A stretch of DNA of 64,000 nt from assembly GCF_013359775.1 (NCBI RefSeq), contig NZ_JABMCI010000071.1, positions 273,404 through 337,403 of the forward strand. The letters run 5' to 3'. This document shows, one piece after another, positions 62,384 through 64,000 of the stretch. Numbering within the stretch: the stretch's first letter is position 1; every line of letters begins with the position of its first letter. Both the position numbers and the translations under genes were made by a program. The notes beneath the pieces were generated by a model, which searched no databases, was not told where the DNA came from, and worked only from the letters and a program-made list of their open reading frames with translations. Source of the stretch: Cellulomonas humilata. Its GTDB lineage: Bacteria; Actinomycetota; Actinomycetes; Actinomycetales; Cellulomonadaceae.

Positions 62384-64000
62384 CGACCGCCCTCCGCCTC
62401 GTCCGACTCCTGACCGCCCAGCAGGTTCTCCGGCTCGTCGAGCGTCCGGCCGTCGGCTGCACCGGCGTCGACGTACTCGTCCGGCTCGTCGGCCGTGGCG
62501 TCGTCCGCCTCGTCACTGCCATCGCTGGCGTCCTCGGCTCCGTCGACGACGTCGTTCTCCTCGTCGTCGGCGTCGTCATCCGTGTTGCGTGCGCTGTCGT
62601 CCGGGACGGTCGGTGCGGTGGCGTCCGCGACGGCCAGTGCGCTGTCGTCTGCGGCGGCCGGCGCCTCGAAGGCGTCCTCGTCGTACTCGCCGTCCTCGTC
62701 GAACTCGCTGAGGTCGAACGAGACCACCTCGTCCTCCACCTCGACATCGCCTGCGGCCTCGTCGAGCTGCTCCTGCGTGTACGGGGCCAGCTCGGCGGCG
62801 GCCTCGTCGGCACGCCCGGCTGCCTCGAGCGCAGTCGACCGCGCCTGAGCCACCCGCACGGCGACCAGACCGGTCGCCGCCCGCACCGCAGCGGTCGAGA
62901 GCGCCGCCACGGCCGCATCGGGCTGCTCGAGGTCCAGCCGCGCGCCGCTGACGACGATCGCCAGCTCGATGCTCGACTCGGCGTCGAGCGTGTCGGCCTC
63001 CGGCTCCTGCGCCAGGGCGAGTGCGCGCTCGGGCCTGCCCAGGCCACGCTCGCAGTCGGCCATGATCGCCAGGTGCTCCGAGGACCCGTTGAGCCGCCGC
63101 ACCGTCCGCAGCTCGCGCAGCGCCTCGGCGTATCGGCCCGTCCGGTAGGCGGCCAGTCCGGCTGCCTCCCGCACGACGTCGACGCGACCCGCACGACGGA
63201 CCGCAGCCTGCGCGTGCTCGTACGCCAGCTCCGGCTCGGTGTCGAGCAGCCGGCCGACCATCACCAGGTGACGACCGACGCCGTCGGCGTTGTCCTTGCT
63301 CAGCGTGCGCAGCCGGCCGCGGACTGCCCGGTCCAGGTCGCTGAACACGACCTCGTCCGGGATCTCGGGCGCGACGGCGCGCTCTTCCTGCGGGGGACGC
63401 GTGAGACGGCGGTCGTCGCCGCCCTCGCGACGCTCCCCGTTGGCGCCTGCGTGCGGCGCGGAACGGTCGTCCCGAGCCGGCCGGCCGCCCGGGCCGCGGC
63501 GGTCACCCGTCGCCGGTCGGTCGGCACGGTTGCCGGCCGCGGGCGGACGGGACGAGGACGTGCGCTGCGGACGGTCGCCCGTGGGGCGCCCGTTGCGGTC
63601 CTCGTACGAGGGACGCTGACCGGACGACGCCGGACGGTCCCCGGACGGTCGCCGGTCGGAGCCGCTGCGCTCACCGGACGACCGACCATCGCGAGCATCC
63701 GGACGCCCAGCGCCGGAACGATCACCGTAGGACGGCCGGTCACCCGAAGGACGGCCACCACCAGAACGATCGCCGTACGAGGGCCGGTCACCATCGGGCC
63801 GCTGGCCGTAGGACGGCCGGTCACCCGAAGGACGGCCACCACCAGAACGATCGCGGTCACCGTAGGACGGGCGGTCGCCCGAGGGACGGCCACCGCCGGA
63901 GCGGTCACCGTACGAGGGGCGGTCACCCGAAGGACGCCCTCCAGTTGAGCGGTCACCGTACGAAGGCCGGTCACCCGAAGGGCGCTGGCCGTAGGACGGG
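62380..64000 (-). CDS. TPR protein with long disordered repeat N-terminus (5' end outside window)
   Basis: The minus-strand frame is open from the right edge to the stop at 62380, giving about 539 visible residues. From the edge to about 63370 it is a disordered Arg/Gly/Asp/Ser/Pro/Tyr-rich region of about 210 residues. The visible repeat unit is about GGGRPSGDRPSYGDR. Then PDEVVFSDLDRAVRGRLRTL starts a helical TPR-like domain (about 170 residues, AYRTGRYAEALRELRTV, CERGLGRPERALALA), followed by a highly acidic tail. A GTG at 63348 is internal, not the start. M. tuberculosis Rv1691, in the same place, is much shorter. It overlaps the HAD gene. Likely role unknown; the basic head and acidic tail suggest RNA or protein condensate behaviour. 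Confidence 0.85.
   Translation of the reverse strand, partial: PSYGQRPSGDRPSYGDRSTGGRPSGDRPSYGDRSGGGRPSGDRPSYGDRDRSGGGRPSGDRPSYGQRPDGDRPSYGDRSGGGRPSGDRPSYGDRSGAGRPDARDGRSSGERSGSDRRPSGDRPASSGQRPSYEDRNGRPTGDRPQRTSSSRPPAAGNRADRPATGDRRGPGGRPARDDRSAPHAGANGERREGGDDRRLTRPPQEERAVAPEIPDEVVFSDLDRAVRGRLRTLSKDNADGVGRHLVMVGRLLDTEPELAYEHAQAAVRRAGRVDVVREAAGLAAYRTGRYAEALRELRTVRRLNGSSEHLAIMADCERGLGRPERALALAQEPEADTLDAESSIELAIVVSGARLDLEQPDAAVAALSTAAVRAATGLVAVRVAQARSTALEAAGRADEAAAELAPYTQEQLDEAAGDVEVEDEVVSFDLSEFDEDGEYDEDAFEAPAAADDSALAVADATAPTVPDDSARNTDDDADDEENDVVDGAEDASDGSDEADDATADEPDEYVDAGAADGRTLDEPENLLGGQESDEAEGGR
63700..64000 (-). repeat. Imperfect tandem repeats coding RPSYGDR-type units
   Basis: About six imperfect copies of a unit of roughly 45 bases, coding GGRPSGDRPSYGDRS with variants (YGQR, DGDR, STGG), run to the window edge. 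The reverse frame is equally repetitive. Confidence 0.88.

Noticed and set aside
63348..63348. GTG 63348 as the start of the TPR gene
   Set aside because: The frame stays open upstream to the window edge with consistent composition, and no ribosome site or -10 box precedes this GTG.
63300..63974. Minus-strand frame rich in Val/Thr/Arg opposite in phase to the repeat protein
   Set aside because: It is the out-of-phase reading of a repetitive GC-rich tract; the alternative phase continues into the TPR domain without a break.
63700..64000. Tandem repeats as a CRISPR array
   Set aside because: Units are contiguous, imperfect and coding, with no unique spacers and no cas genes.

Overview
The window is high-GC DNA with dense, mostly operonic genes, many GTG starts, many short -10 boxes (TANNNT) placed 6-8 nt before start codons, a LexA box of the actinobacterial type and an actinobacterial ImuA-ImuB-DnaE2 cassette. 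Gene content (cytoplasmic GH10 xylanase, FabG-FabI, SteA/SteB, CtaA/SURF1, SufR-SufBDCSU) and gene order (the last 14 kb follows the order I recall for Mycobacterium tuberculosis Rv1691-Rv1700) point to an actinobacterium, most likely a Micrococcales member close to Cellulomonas. It reads as chromosome; I see no prophage, insertion sequence, CRISPR array or plasmid function.

Layout. 0.1-3.3 kb: NCS2 nucleobase permease, a tiny membrane protein, tRNA-Leu(GAG), an AI-2E/PerM-type protein. 3.3-9.7 kb: SOS mutagenesis operon imuA-imuB-dnaE2 with a perfect LexA box. 9.8-14.5 kb: Pr6Pr membrane protein, YbhB/Raf-kinase-inhibitor-like protein, YbaK-type deacylase, an auto-inhibited Fic protein, an acyl-thioesterase-like hydrolase, DUF4240. 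14.5-17.8 kb: MFS transporter, GH10 xylanase and SpoU rRNA/tRNA methyltransferase, with a LacI-type palindrome before the xylanase. 17.9-22.3 kb: TetR regulator with two half-size ABC exporters. 22.4-24.9 kb: SPFH/NfeD pair and a lone ABC ATPase. 25-29 kb: unknown protein, divergent glycogen genes glgA/glgC, serB. 29-33.4 kb: unknown protein, sixA-like phosphatase, fabI, fabG, DUF3099, small Cys/His protein, SURF1. 33.4-37.2 kb: ABC-F ATPase and a biotin ECF transporter (bioY, ATPase, EcfT). 37.3-38.7 kb: zinc metallopeptidase and a membrane protein. 38.7-45.5 kb: SUF iron-sulfur operon led by its sensor SufR. 45.7-50.3 kb: two ABC-2 exporters flanking heme A synthase. 50.3-64 kb: nudix, pyrG, murJ, a MraY-like protein, steB, steA, recN, nadK, tlyA, a small protein, a HAD phosphatase, and a TPR protein whose long repetitive disordered N-terminus runs off the right edge.

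How it works together. The SUF operon builds Fe-S clusters under SufR, which probably binds a CAAC-N6-GTTG operator. SURF1 and CtaA serve cytochrome c oxidase assembly. GlgA/GlgC share an intergenic CRP/GlxR-like site. MurJ, SteA, SteB and the MraY-like protein form an envelope/division block beside pyrG. Gene-free stretches are all under about 310 bases; the longest (1818-2121) holds the tRNA, a possible terminator and a weak promoter. The points most worth a second look are the disordered repeat protein at the right edge, the Fic gene with its inverted repeat, the MraY-like protein, the SufR and LacI-type operators, and the number of probable leaderless genes.
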